From positions 9,044-73,043 of the forward strand of contig DATEGZ010000058.1 of the NCBI GenBank assembly GCA_035279905.1: a DNA stretch of 64,000 nucleotides, read 5' to 3'. The DNA comes from DATEGZ01 sp035279905 (GTDB lineage: Bacteria > Acidobacteriota > Vicinamibacteria > Vicinamibacterales > SCN-69-37). Below are positions 7,000 to 16,076 of the stretch, piece after piece; the stretch's first letter is position 1, and the number at the start of each line of letters is the position of its first letter. The notes under the pieces were generated by a model, which was not told the DNA's origin, made no database searches, and saw only the letters and a program-made list of their open reading frames with translations. Position numbers and translations under genes: made by a program.

Positions 7000-9468
7000 T
7001 CACTCTGCCCGCAGCGCCACTAACGGATCCACACTCGCCGCCCGCCGAGCCGGAATCACGCTTGCCACAAGCGCCGCCGCGACGAGCACGCCAATGGCCG
7101 TCGCATACACGCGCGGATCGGCGACGTCGATCTTGAACAGAAACGCCTTGGCCGTGCCGCCGAGCGACCAGGCGGCGATGCCGCCGATCACGAGGCCGAT
7201 CGCGACCAGGATCGCGGCGCTCTGCAGGATCATGCCGACGACGGCGCCGCGCGAAGCGCCGAGCGCCATGCGCACGCCGATTTCGCGTTCGCGCTGCGCG
7301 ACGACGTAGGCCATCACGCCGTAGATGCCGACGGCCGAGATCACGAGGCCGAGCACGCCGAAGAGGCCGAGCAAGAGCATGTTGAACCGGCGCTGCGCGA
7401 CCTGACGCGCGATCACCTCGTTCATGCTGCGCACGTTGCGCAGCGGGACGTCGGGCAGCACCGCCAGCACGGCCGTGCGCACCGCGGGCAGCACCGTGTA
7501 CGGATCGCCGGCGGTGCGGATGATCAAATCCCCGCCAAGCGTCCGGCCCTGCGCGACGGGCACGTACGCCTCCGTGCGCGGCGCCGTCTCGAGGCTCGTC
7601 TGATAGATATCGCCGACGACCCCGACGATCGTCCGGTCGCCGTTGATGGTGACCGTCTTCCCGACGGCATTCTCGCCAGGAAAGTATTTCTTCGCGGCCG
7701 ACTCGTTGATGATGACGACGGGCGCCGATCCGTCGCGGTCCTCGTTCGTGAACAGCCGTCCGTGGGTGAGCGGCAAGCCAATCGCCTTGTGGTAGTCCGC
7801 GGTGACGCGCCGGATGCTGATGTTGTTGTCCGGCTGGGTGAGCGTGCGGCCGGGAATCGCAATCGTCGTGATGCTCATGGCGCCGCCGAGCGGCATGCCG
7901 CCGGAGATCACCGACGCCTGCGTCACGCCCGGCGTGCTGCTGAGCCGCTCGATGATCTGCGCGTAGTCGTTCGCGAAATTTGAGAGTTGTGCGGTCCCGG
8001 TGACTTGACCGATCCGAGGCTGCACGGAAGCTGTCAACACGTGATCCGGATTGAAGCCCGGGTCGATGTGCATCAGCGTGCGGAAGCTGCCGATGAAGAG
8101 CGCCGCGCCCACGAGCAGCACCACCGCGAGCGCGACCTCGACGACGACGAGCGCGCTGCGCAGACGCCGCCGCGCCCGGCCCGAGCTCGCGCCGCGCGCA
8201 CCTTCTTTAAGGGCGTTCGTGAGATCCGGCCGAGAGAGCTGAAACGCCGGGACGATGCCGAAGAGCAAACCGGTGACGAGCGCGATGACCGCCGCCGCGC
8301 CGAGGACGCGCAAGTCGATCGCGATCTTGCTGACGCGCGGCACGCCGTCGGGGATCGCCGTCTTGATGACGCTGATGCCCCACCACGCGAGCACCAACGC
8401 GAGCGCCGTGCCGATCACCGCCAACACGAGGTTCTCCGTCATGAGCTGCCGCATCAACTGCCAGCGGCCGGCGCCGAGCGCCGCGCGGATGCCGACTTCG
8501 CGCTCGCGCTCGCTCGCCCGCGCGAGGAGCAGGTTCGCCACGTTCGCGCACGCGATCAGCAGCACGATCCCGACCGCGCCCAGCAACATCAGCATCCACT
8601 GCGTCGTCCTGGCTCCGACGATATGGTCGTGGAGCGGCCGGACGCCGAAGAGCGTGTCCTTGTTCCACTCGGGATTGGCCTGCGTGAGCGCCTTGGCGAT
8701 CTGATCCATGTTCGCCTGCGCCTGTGCGACCGAGACGCCCGGCTTGAGGCGCGCGACGCTCTGCAAGTAAATGCTGAACGAGCGCGGATCGCGGACGCGC
8801 TCGTTTGGCGGCACGACGTAGGGGACGAAGATCTCGGTCGGGCGCGGCGACCCGATCGGGTACTCGAAGTCCGGCGCCATCACGCCGAGCACCGTGTACG
8901 CGCCGCCCTCGAGCGGAATGGTCCGGCCGACGATCGCGGGATCCGCGCCGAACCGGCGGCGCCAGAGCCCGTCGGACAGGACCGCGACCTGATGCTGGCC
9001 GTCGTTCTCGTTTTCCGCCGTGAACGCGCGGCCGATGACTGGCTGTGAACGCAGGACGGTGAAGAACGAGGCCGTGACGCGTTGCGCGCGAATTTCCTCG
9101 GGCTCCGCGCCCGGCTCGCGCAGCGTGAGGTTGCCGCCCGCGACGGCGCTGATGGACTCGAACACCTGCTGCTGGGCGACGAGATCGATGTAGTTCTGCG
9201 GCGCGAACGAGCTCACCGCCTGGGGATCAGGCTGGGGGCCGCCCCCGCTGCCGCCGAACCGGCCCGCCGCGGCCGGCGTCGACCGCTGTCCGACTGCGAC
9301 CAGTCGGTCGTGCTCGTCGAACGGCAGCCCGCGGAGGACGACGGTGTCGACCACCGAGAAGATCGCCGTGCTGGCGCCAATCCCGAGGGCAAGGACCGCT
9401 AACGCGACGGCGGTGAAGGTCTTGGAGGATCGAAGGGCACGGAACGCGGCTTTGAGATCGTCGGCCAT
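7000..9468 (-). CDS. ADOP-family ABC transporter permease
   Basis: An 822-residue inner-membrane protein with two tandem MacB-PCD/FtsX modules. The N-terminus MADDLKAAFRALRSSKTFTAVALAVLALGIGASTAIFSVV is the standard ADOP start. A periplasmic domain follows to about residue 280, then three helices with LLIACANVANLLLARASEREREVGIRAALGAGR. The second module has the matching AQREREIGVRMALGASRG and ends ARRAASVDPLVALRAE. I chose the ATG at 9468 over the longer frame to 9525 because it fits the family start and has AGAGG upstream. The lack of an adjacent ATPase or MacA is normal for ADOPs. The substrate is unknown. Confidence 0.88.
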   Translation of the reverse strand: MADDLKAAFRALRSSKTFTAVALAVLALGIGASTAIFSVVDTVVLRGLPFDEHDRLVAVGQRSTPAAAGRFGGSGGGPQPDPQAVSSFAPQNYIDLVAQQQVFESISAVAGGNLTLREPGAEPEEIRAQRVTASFFTVLRSQPVIGRAFTAENENDGQHQVAVLSDGLWRRRFGADPAIVGRTIPLEGGAYTVLGVMAPDFEYPIGSPRPTEIFVPYVVPPNERVRDPRSFSIYLQSVARLKPGVSVAQAQANMDQIAKALTQANPEWNKDTLFGVRPLHDHIVGARTTQWMLMLLGAVGIVLLIACANVANLLLARASEREREVGIRAALGAGRWQLMRQLMTENLVLAVIGTALALVLAWWGISVIKTAIPDGVPRVSKIAIDLRVLGAAAVIALVTGLLFGIVPAFQLSRPDLTNALKEGARGASSGRARRRLRSALVVVEVALAVVLLVGAALFIGSFRTLMHIDPGFNPDHVLTASVQPRIGQVTGTAQLSNFANDYAQIIERLSSTPGVTQASVISGGMPLGGAMSITTIAIPGRTLTQPDNNISIRRVTADYHKAIGLPLTHGRLFTNEDRDGSAPVVIINESAAKKYFPGENAVGKTVTINGDRTIVGVVGDIYQTSLETAPRTEAYVPVAQGRTLGGDLIIRTAGDPYTVLPAVRTAVLAVLPDVPLRNVRSMNEVIARQVAQRRFNMLLLGLFGVLGLVISAVGIYGVMAYVVAQREREIGVRMALGASRGAVVGMILQSAAILVAIGLVIGGIAAWSLGGTAKAFLFKIDVADPRVYATAIGVLVAAALVASVIPARRAASVDPLVALRAE

Positions 9469-9559
9469 GGCTGCCTCTAAGACGAAGGACCGCCGGTTCT
9501 GGATGGCGATCGAGACTAAGAACACCGTGGCGTGGACGACGTGTCACGTAAAAAATTTG

Positions 9560-11446
9560 TTAACTCTTCTCGAAGTCGAGATTCTCCGTGATCCGCGTCC
9601 CATCTTTGCGAAACGCCTCCGCAAGCCGTGCGATCCTCCGCTTCGCTTCGGCAAGGTCGTGGTTGTCGAGCGTGATGTTCAACAGGTCGATGTACCACGG
9701 CAGCTTGATCGCATCGCGCACGTAGGTGTCCACGATTTCCCGCGCGATGGGCAGCGTCGTCTTTTTCGAGTTGTCGTGGACGTCGCGGTTGCTCGCGCGC
9801 GTGAGCTTGTCGTACTCCTCGGTGAGCAGGCGCGCAAAGAGCTCGGGCGTCAGGCGATCGCCCGCCTTGACGCCCACCGCGGCATCGGCGTCCGTGAACG
9901 CCGCGCCTTTGTGCAGCCATTCCCAGAGAATGCTCAGGCGGATCTCACCGGTCGCCATGTCTTCCATGAGATAGAGCACATCTTCATTGCCGAAGAAGTC
10001 GGCGGGCTTGAGCGCCGCGGCCTGCATGCCCTGGCCGAAGGCGTTCCCGTACTGGATCGCGACGCTCAGCAGATCGCGCGCGCCGCGGACGGTACGCGGC
10101 GCCGGCTCGATGAGCGTGAGACCGTCCGCGTCCGCCGGCGTGTGCGTGAGCGCGGGGAACTGGCGGCCAAGCTGGTTCGCGTCGCCGACCTTCTCCCACA
10201 CCGGCCGGACGATGTGGACCATCTTCCAGTGGGCGACCCACTTGCCGCTCGCGCCCTCGCGCTGCTCGCGCTCGGCGCCGGCCACGGCGCGCTTCATGCC
10301 GGCGGCGACGCCCGCCTCCGATCCGACCGGAATGTTCGGCTCCATGCCGCCCTGCCAGAGCGCGAACTGTCCGCGCTGGTCCGGCGTGTTGACGGCGCGC
10401 CGGACGCGGTCCTCGTAGTTCCGCATGTAGCCGTACGTCATCGTGATCGCGTCGATGTTGGGATTGGTGAACCCGGGATCCCACGCCATCGCGTCCGACA
10501 CGCTGTTGATGTAATCCCATCGGCCCGTGTTGAAGCCGGCGAAGCGCGCGCCGAGCGCGGCGCGGATTTCCATCAACTGGAAGCACGCCTCGATCTGCTC
10601 GACGAGCACGTACACCTTGATCGCGCCAGGCGTCAGGCCGAGATGCGATTCGAGCGCGGAGAGGATGTCGTGCCACAGCGCCGCTTCTTCCGCCGTCTGA
10701 ATCTTCGGCAGGTACAGGACGAGCGACGCGCCGGCGTCCCGCAGCGCCTTGTGGTTGTTGACGACGAACAGCGTCGCGTCGACGATCGACGCGGAGAAAC
10801 CCTCGCCGGTCGCATGGCGAACGTGGCGGTCGTCGAGGTGCAGGCCGCGCGCGCGAAAGATCTTCGTCGTGAAGCCGAGCTGCTGCTTCCAGTCCGCGAT
10901 CGTCTCGCGGTTGAAGAAGCCCTTCGCCCAGCGGTTCATCTCCCCGGCCACATCGGCGGCGACTTTCAGGAACACCGCATCTTTGTGGATCGCCAGCTTC
11001 AGATTCCGCTGGTTGTCGAGCGACATCGTCGAGATTTGTCCGAGCGCGTCTTCGCCGTCGAACATCCAGCCGTCGGCGCCGGAGAGCAGCGCGTAGGCGA
11101 CGTTGCGGAGGCTCGTCTCGGTGGCGGCGCCGGGCCGTGCCGCCGGACCCGTGCCTTGAATCCACTGGCGCTGGAGATCTGCCGGAATCGCGCTGCCCGT
11201 GAACGCTCCGTCGCGCGCCTGCTTGACGGTGAGGTTCGTGCGCGCGATCTTCGCGGATGGATCGAGAAAGGTGATGCGCTGGCGGTCGCGCGCGCGCACG
11301 GATCGACGCGCGATGCGCCCGGCCATGACCGCCCGGCGGTCGGCGTCGAAAGGCGCGAGCGCATCGAGCGCGCGTAGCGCGTCAGGCGTCAGGACGTCGG
11401 GATACTTCTGTTCCAGCGTGCGTCGGATTTCGAAAGATCGCGGCAT
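9560..11446 (-). CDS. aceB: Malate synthase-like enzyme
   Basis: A 628-residue protein that resembles malate synthase A but is divergent. The TIM-barrel signature parts are visible: GADGWMFDGEDALGQ near residue 123, LVEQIEACFQLMEIRAALGARFAGFNTGRWDYINSVSDAM in the middle, and VGSEAGVAAGMKRAVAGAEREQREGASGKWVAHWKMV. Malate synthase condenses glyoxylate with acetyl-CoA to give malate in the cytoplasm. It is the last gene of a five-gene minus-strand operon with an oxalate-CoA-ligase-like enzyme, so its likely job is to assimilate glyoxylate. No isocitrate lyase gene is seen in the window. The length exceeds the usual ~530 residues, so the exact subfamily is uncertain. Confidence 0.75.
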   Translation of the reverse strand: MPRSFEIRRTLEQKYPDVLTPDALRALDALAPFDADRRAVMAGRIARRSVRARDRQRITFLDPSAKIARTNLTVKQARDGAFTGSAIPADLQRQWIQGTGPAARPGAATETSLRNVAYALLSGADGWMFDGEDALGQISTMSLDNQRNLKLAIHKDAVFLKVAADVAGEMNRWAKGFFNRETIADWKQQLGFTTKIFRARGLHLDDRHVRHATGEGFSASIVDATLFVVNNHKALRDAGASLVLYLPKIQTAEEAALWHDILSALESHLGLTPGAIKVYVLVEQIEACFQLMEIRAALGARFAGFNTGRWDYINSVSDAMAWDPGFTNPNIDAITMTYGYMRNYEDRVRRAVNTPDQRGQFALWQGGMEPNIPVGSEAGVAAGMKRAVAGAEREQREGASGKWVAHWKMVHIVRPVWEKVGDANQLGRQFPALTHTPADADGLTLIEPAPRTVRGARDLLSVAIQYGNAFGQGMQAAALKPADFFGNEDVLYLMEDMATGEIRLSILWEWLHKGAAFTDADAAVGVKAGDRLTPELFARLLTEEYDKLTRASNRDVHDNSKKTTLPIAREIVDTYVRDAIKLPWYIDLLNITLDNHDLAEAKRRIARLAEAFRKDGTRITENLDFEKS

Positions 11447-11456
11447 CCTGTCGACC

Positions 11457-12284
11457 TCAAGCGATGGTGTGAACCGTGAGCTCCGGCAGATCGAGGCCGG
11501 AGAGCGACGCGGTCCAGGTCTGGCCGGTCGCGATGGGCTGATACTCGGTGAGCGCGCCGGTGCTGATGAGCTCGCCGGCCTCGAGCGGCATCGACGCCGC
11601 CGACGTCGCCGATCCCACTTCGGCGAGGCACAGCGCCGGGCTGCGCAGCACGTTCCTGCCGCCGCCCTCGGCGGCGAGCTGGCCGTTCTTCGTCAGCTTC
11701 ACCGTGAACGTGGCGAGCGCGTCGACGAGGGCGGGAACGTCCGCCGGCGCGATCGGCCGCGGCTCACCGACGATGAGCCCCGCGTGCAGGCCGTAAGCGG
11801 CGAGAAAATCCGCGGGCTGAAACTTCCAGTCGGCGTAAACGCAGTCGATGACTTCGAAGCCGAGCGCGAGCCACTCGACCGCCTCGAGTGCCGCGGCCGC
11901 GTCGCCGCCCGTAAACGGCCGCGCGAGCTTGAACACGATTTCCGGCTCGATGCGCGGCGACGTCATGCGCCCAACCGGCAGGTCAGCGGCGTTCGTCGGG
12001 CCTGCGTCGCGCACGGTGTCGTCGTACATGTGCGCCCACACGAGCGTCTCCATCTTGTGGACACGCCACAGCGCCTTGTTCGCGAAACCAATCTTGCGGC
12101 CGACGGTGGCGTGACCGGCTGCGCGGCGCATCCGCGCGAGCTCCGCTTCGACCGCGTACCCGGCCGCAATGTCGAAGCCGGCGCCACGCGCGGTCGGCAC
12201 GGACGAGATGATGCGGCGATTGGCGTACGCGTCGGCGAGCTCCCGCGCGAGCGCCGTTGTGTCGAGGCTGGACACCGGGGTCAC
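11457..12284 (-). CDS. 2-keto-4-pentenoate hydratase / FAH-family enzyme
   Basis: A 275-residue protein of the fumarylacetoacetate hydrolase/MhpD superfamily. It has GRKIGFANKALWR, then IEPEIVFKLARPF, whose glutamates are the usual metal ligands, and GFEVIDCVYADWKFQPADFLAAYGLHAGLIVG. The C-terminus ELISTGALTEYQPIATGQTW is typical of hydratases and 4-oxalocrotonate decarboxylases. The enzyme probably acts on a small 2-keto acid; oxaloacetate decarboxylase activity is also known in this superfamily. The start is a GTG that overlaps the stop of the transporter gene upstream (GTGA), and the malate synthase gene follows after 10 bases. The exact reaction is not clear. Confidence 0.75.
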   Translation of the reverse strand: MTPVSSLDTTALARELADAYANRRIISSVPTARGAGFDIAAGYAVEAELARMRRAAGHATVGRKIGFANKALWRVHKMETLVWAHMYDDTVRDAGPTNAADLPVGRMTSPRIEPEIVFKLARPFTGGDAAAALEAVEWLALGFEVIDCVYADWKFQPADFLAAYGLHAGLIVGEPRPIAPADVPALVDALATFTVKLTKNGQLAAEGGGRNVLRSPALCLAEVGSATSAASMPLEAGELISTGALTEYQPIATGQTWTASLSGLDLPELTVHTIA

Positions 12285-13510
12285 TTCGCTTCAGCGACGA
12301 CCACGCCGCTGGCGATCCGCCGGGACGCCGTGGCGGCGAGCACGACCGACAGTCCCGCCGCAACGAGCGCCATCACCGCGCTGCCGTAGAAGCCGCCGGA
12401 CCAGCTGCCCGTCTGTTCGTAGACGAGCGCGCCCACCCAGCCGCCGATAATCGACGCCACGCCCTTGGCTGAATACAGAATGCCGTAGTTGGACGTCGCG
12501 AATCGCGTGCCGAAGTAGTCCGCCGACGCCGCCGGGAACAAACTGAAGACCTCGCCCCATGTGAAGTACACGAGCACGAGCGTCAACGCGAACCAGGCGC
12601 CCGACTGGTGTCCGAGCGAGACGACGAGGCAGAGAAAGATCGCCTGCAGCACGAACGCGATCGTCATCGTGCGCTCGCGACCGAATCGATCCGAGACCCA
12701 GCCCCACGAGATACGGCTGACGCCGTTGGCGATCGGACTGAGCGTGCCCGCAAGCGTCATCGCCGCCTGCAGGCCCCAGGCCTTCGATATCGGCCCGGCG
12801 TTCGCGGTGACGAGCAGGCCGCCGGTCGCCATGAGGACAAACATCGCGTACATCAGGTAGAACTGCGGCGTCCGCAGCATTTCCAGGGTCGTGAACTGGC
12901 GTCGTCCGACCTGCTGCGCGTGACCCGTGGCAATGGCGGCCACCGGCTCTTTCGCTGGATGTCGCAGAAACTGCGCCACGATCAGAATCACGGCGCCCTG
13001 GAACAGGCCCGTCACGAGAAACGTGAACTGATAGCCGCGCGTCTCAATCAGCCTCGAGATAATCGGAATGAACAGGGCGGTGCCGCCGCCAAAGCCCGCC
13101 GCCATCACGCCGGCCGCGAAGCCGCGTCGATCCTTGAACCACTTCAACGCCGATCCGATCGACGCGCTGTAGACGAACGCCGCGCCGACTCCGGCGGCGC
13201 AGTAGAGGACGTACAGCATCTTCAGCGACGTGGCGTAGCCGAGGCCGGCCCACCCCAGGCCGCACAACAACCCCGCGGCGCTGACGAAGCCGCGCGGACC
13301 GAGGCGATCGATCAGCCACCCGTCCAACGGCTGGACCCACGTTTGAAAAAGGATGAACAGCGCGAACGCGGCCTGAATCTCGGAGAGCTTCCAGCCCGTG
13401 CCGGCCTGCAGCGGCGTCACGAAGAACGTCCACGCGTACTGCAGGTTCGCGATCATCACCATCGCGATGACCGACGCGACGAGCTGGAACCAGCGGTTCT
13501 GCAAATTCAT
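12281..13510 (-). CDS. OFA-type MFS transporter (oxalate/formate antiporter family)
   Basis: A 409-residue protein with about 12 hydrophobic segments and the OFA-family opening NRWFQLVASVIAMVMIANLQYAWTFFVTPLQ. It has the loop WLIDRLGPRGFVSAAGLLCGLGW, FKDRRGFAAGVMAAGFGGGTALF and a second-half RISWGWVSDRFGRERTM. Members exchange dicarboxylates or monocarboxylates such as oxalate and formate across the inner membrane. Its position after an oxalate-CoA-ligase-like gene and before a malate synthase gene fits uptake of a C2-C3 acid. It follows the ketopantoate-reductase-like gene after 24 bases and overlaps the hydratase gene by four bases. Confidence 0.82.
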   Translation of the reverse strand: MNLQNRWFQLVASVIAMVMIANLQYAWTFFVTPLQAGTGWKLSEIQAAFALFILFQTWVQPLDGWLIDRLGPRGFVSAAGLLCGLGWAGLGYATSLKMLYVLYCAAGVGAAFVYSASIGSALKWFKDRRGFAAGVMAAGFGGGTALFIPIISRLIETRGYQFTFLVTGLFQGAVILIVAQFLRHPAKEPVAAIATGHAQQVGRRQFTTLEMLRTPQFYLMYAMFVLMATGGLLVTANAGPISKAWGLQAAMTLAGTLSPIANGVSRISWGWVSDRFGRERTMTIAFVLQAIFLCLVVSLGHQSGAWFALTLVLVYFTWGEVFSLFPAASADYFGTRFATSNYGILYSAKGVASIIGGWVGALVYEQTGSWSGGFYGSAVMALVAAGLSVVLAATASRRIASGVVVAEAK

Positions 13511-13534
13511 CCAACGGCCTCCCTTCGACTGCGC

Positions 13535-14536
13535 TCAGGGCGCAGCCGGAGCGTGCGCCGCGACTCGCTGGGCGCGGTGCGCGTCGAGCATCCTGGCGCA
13601 GCCATAAACGGCCCGGGTGGCCGGCATGGGCACGCCAACTTTATCCCCAAGTTCGACCACGGCGCCGACGACGGCCTCGATTTCCATCGGACGCCCGGCT
13701 TCGTAGTCCTGCAGCATCGACGTTTTGTGCGCGCCGACTTTTTCTGCGCCCGCCATGCGCTGGTCGATCGAAATCGGCAGCTCGATGCCCAGCCGCGCGG
13801 CGACGGCCTCGGTCTCGGCCATGATCGTGCGTACCGTTGGCGCGACCTCGGGATCGCGCGCGAGCTCCTCGAGCGTGCCGCCCGTGAGCGCGCTGATCGG
13901 ATTGAACGCGACGTTGCCGATGAGCTTCACCCAGATCTCGTGCCGCATTCTCGTCGTCACCGGACACCGGAAGCCGCCGGCGATGAGCGCCTCGGCAATA
14001 GCGCGCGCGCGCTCGGACCGCGAGCCGTCGGGCTCGCCGAAACTGATGCGGTTGCCCTCGGTGTGATGGATGACGCCCGGCGCCGCAAGGTCCGTGGCGA
14101 AGTACGCCAGCGATCCAACGACGCGCCGCGGTTCAATCGCCGATGCGATCACGCCGCCGGGATCGACACGCTCGAGCCGCAGTCCGTCGTACTCACCGCC
14201 GAGATTCTGGAAGTACCACCACGGGATCCCGTTCTGCGTGCTGACGACGATCGTGTCCGGGCCGAAGAGCGGCGCGAGCGTCGGCGCAATCGGCGTGAGG
14301 CTGTGCGCCTTGACGCCGAGGAACACGACGTCCGCCTTACCCACGGACGAGACGTCCGGAGCCAGCTTCGGCCGTACCTCGAAGTCGCCGTCCGGGCTGC
14401 GCACCTGCAGGCCGCGCTCCTGCATCGCGCGCAGGTGCGGCCCGCGCGCGACGAGCACGACGTCGGCGCCGACACGCGTGAGCTGCGCGCCGATGTACCC
14501 GCCGATCGCACCGGCTCCGACGATGACGATCTTCAC
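13535..14536 (-). CDS. 2-dehydropantoate 2-reductase family (ApbA/PanE-like)
   Basis: A 333-residue oxidoreductase with the N-terminal NAD(P)-binding motif KIVIVGAGAIGGYIGAQL and the C-terminal helical ApbA domain containing KLIGNVAFNPISALTGGTLEEL and HKTSMLQDYEAGRPMEIEAVVGAVVELG, all typical of ketopantoate reductases. PanE reduces 2-dehydropantoate with NADPH in coenzyme A synthesis, but this operon concerns small acids and CoA thioesters, so the enzyme could reduce another 2-keto acid or aldehyde. It starts with a GTG overlapping the stop of the ligase gene (GTGA at 14533-14536). Confidence 0.8.
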   Translation of the reverse strand: MKIVIVGAGAIGGYIGAQLTRVGADVVLVARGPHLRAMQERGLQVRSPDGDFEVRPKLAPDVSSVGKADVVFLGVKAHSLTPIAPTLAPLFGPDTIVVSTQNGIPWWYFQNLGGEYDGLRLERVDPGGVIASAIEPRRVVGSLAYFATDLAAPGVIHHTEGNRISFGEPDGSRSERARAIAEALIAGGFRCPVTTRMRHEIWVKLIGNVAFNPISALTGGTLEELARDPEVAPTVRTIMAETEAVAARLGIELPISIDQRMAGAEKVGAHKTSMLQDYEAGRPMEIEAVVGAVVELGDKVGVPMPATRAVYGCARMLDAHRAQRVAAHAPAAP

Positions 14537-16053
14537 GAGGCTTTGGGCGCGAAGGCCTGCGCGACGATCCGGCGCTGGATCTTGCCGGTGGCGGTGCGCG
14601 GAATCGTCTCGGTGATGTGAATGTGCTTCGGCCGCTTGAAGTCGGAGAGCCGCTCTTTGCAGTACGCGAGCAGATCCGTTTCACTGGCGGTCTTCTCTTT
14701 CAGCACCACCGCGGCTTCCACTTCCTCGCCCCACGTCGGATGCGCGACGCCGAAGCAGACAGCTTCAGCGACCGCCGGGTGCTGGAGCAGCACTTCGTCG
14801 ATTTCGCGCGGCGAGATCTTTTCGCCGCCGCGGTTGATGAGCTCCTTCAGACGGCCGACGAGCGTGAGGTACCCGTGCTCGTCGAGGAAGCCCTGGTCGC
14901 CGGTACGGAACCAGCCGTCGGTGAACGACGACGCGTTCGCCTCGGGGTTGTTCTCGTAGCCTTTCGTGACGTTCGGGCCCTTGATCACGACTTCGCCGCG
15001 ATCGCCCGGCTTCAGGTGCGCGCCTTTGTCGTCCATGATGCTGACCTGCACGTCGGTGCCGCGCCCGACCGATCCAGGCAGCCGCTTGGCAGGCGGCAGC
15101 GGGTTGGACGACATCTGGTGGGCGGCTTCGGTCATGCCGTACGCCTCGAGGACGGGCGCGCCAAACGCCTGCTCGAGATCGTGCATGACCTGCGGCGGCA
15201 ACGACGCGCTGCACGATCGGATGAAGCGCAGCTTCTCGGCGCCCGCGGGCTTCGGCTCGCCGGGCGTGACGCGTGCGAGCAGCAGCTGGTGGAGCGTCGG
15301 GACCGCGGAGTACCACGTGACGTTGTGATCGCGGGCGACGCGCCAGAAGGAGAGCGGGCTGAACTTGGCGGGCACAACAACGGTGCCGCCGGTGGACAGC
15401 GTCGCCAGCGTAGACGCGACGAGCCCGTGCACGTGAAACAGCGGCATCACGCACAACGACACGTCGTCTTTCGTGAGCTGGTAGTGGCGCGCGACGTTCT
15501 GCGCGGAGATCGACAGGTTGGCGTGGCTGAGCGGCACGCGCTTCGGCCGGCCGGTGCTGCCGCTCGTATGCAGAATGAGCGCGACATCGTCGAGCCCCGG
15601 CGGATCGATGTGGCTCGCGGGCGTGACGCCGGCGATGCTCACGACGCCGGCGGCGTCCATCTCGATCACGAGGATGGGTACCTTGCCGCCGGCGGCTTTC
15701 CGCGCTTCTTCGGCGCCCTCGCGCGGGAGCAGCAGGACCTTGGCGTTGGTGTCCTCGAGGTAGAAGCGGAACTCTTCCTCTTTGTACGCCGGATTCAGCG
15801 GCGCCGCCGTGCCAGCGACGCCGGCGGCGAGAAACGCCACGATCGTCGGCAGGCCGTTGGGAAGCGCCGACGCAACGCGGTCGCCGCGCTTGACGCCCGC
15901 GGCCGCGAGCGCGCGCGCGACGGTATCCACCTGCTGGCGAAGGCCGCCGTAGGTGATCTTCAGGTTCTGCTCGGGAACGATGATGGCCGTGCGATCGGCC
16001 GGAATGTCGTTCAGGAGGCCGATGAGAGTATTCGGGCGAGATGGTGAAGTCAT
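14533..16053 (-). CDS. Acyl-CoA synthetase, oxalate-CoA ligase-like
   Basis: A 506-residue adenylate-forming enzyme. The P-loop-like HTSGSTGRPKRVPLSH lies near residue 160, then AVPTLHQLLLARV, RFIRSCSASLPP, VLEAYGMTEAAHQMSSNPLPP, the GWFRTGDQGFLDEHGYLTLVGR hinge region and the C-terminal PRTATGKIQRRIVAQ, whose lysine is the usual adenylation residue. The segment from RSCSASL to SSNPLPP is strongly like plant AAE3 and yeast Pcs60 oxalyl-CoA synthetases, as I remember them. It would convert oxalate, ATP and CoA to oxalyl-CoA. I chose the ATG at 16053 over a TTG at 16065. It is the first gene of the operon and begins 24 bases after the stop of the ADOP gene. Confidence 0.78.
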   Translation of the reverse strand: MTSPSRPNTLIGLLNDIPADRTAIIVPEQNLKITYGGLRQQVDTVARALAAAGVKRGDRVASALPNGLPTIVAFLAAGVAGTAAPLNPAYKEEEFRFYLEDTNAKVLLLPREGAEEARKAAGGKVPILVIEMDAAGVVSIAGVTPASHIDPPGLDDVALILHTSGSTGRPKRVPLSHANLSISAQNVARHYQLTKDDVSLCVMPLFHVHGLVASTLATLSTGGTVVVPAKFSPLSFWRVARDHNVTWYSAVPTLHQLLLARVTPGEPKPAGAEKLRFIRSCSASLPPQVMHDLEQAFGAPVLEAYGMTEAAHQMSSNPLPPAKRLPGSVGRGTDVQVSIMDDKGAHLKPGDRGEVVIKGPNVTKGYENNPEANASSFTDGWFRTGDQGFLDEHGYLTLVGRLKELINRGGEKISPREIDEVLLQHPAVAEAVCFGVAHPTWGEEVEAAVVLKEKTASETDLLAYCKERLSDFKRPKHIHITETIPRTATGKIQRRIVAQAFAPKAS

Positions 16054-16076
16054 CGCCCTAAACAATACTCAGACCG

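Noticed and set aside
9344..11377. A long plus-strand open frame opposite the malate synthase gene
   Set aside because: Same reason: low-complexity Arg/Asp/Ala-rich shadow of a well-supported gene.
12281..16053. A pantothenate-synthesis operon because of the PanE-like gene
   Set aside because: No panB, panC or panD lies nearby; the neighbours point to small acids and CoA thioesters.
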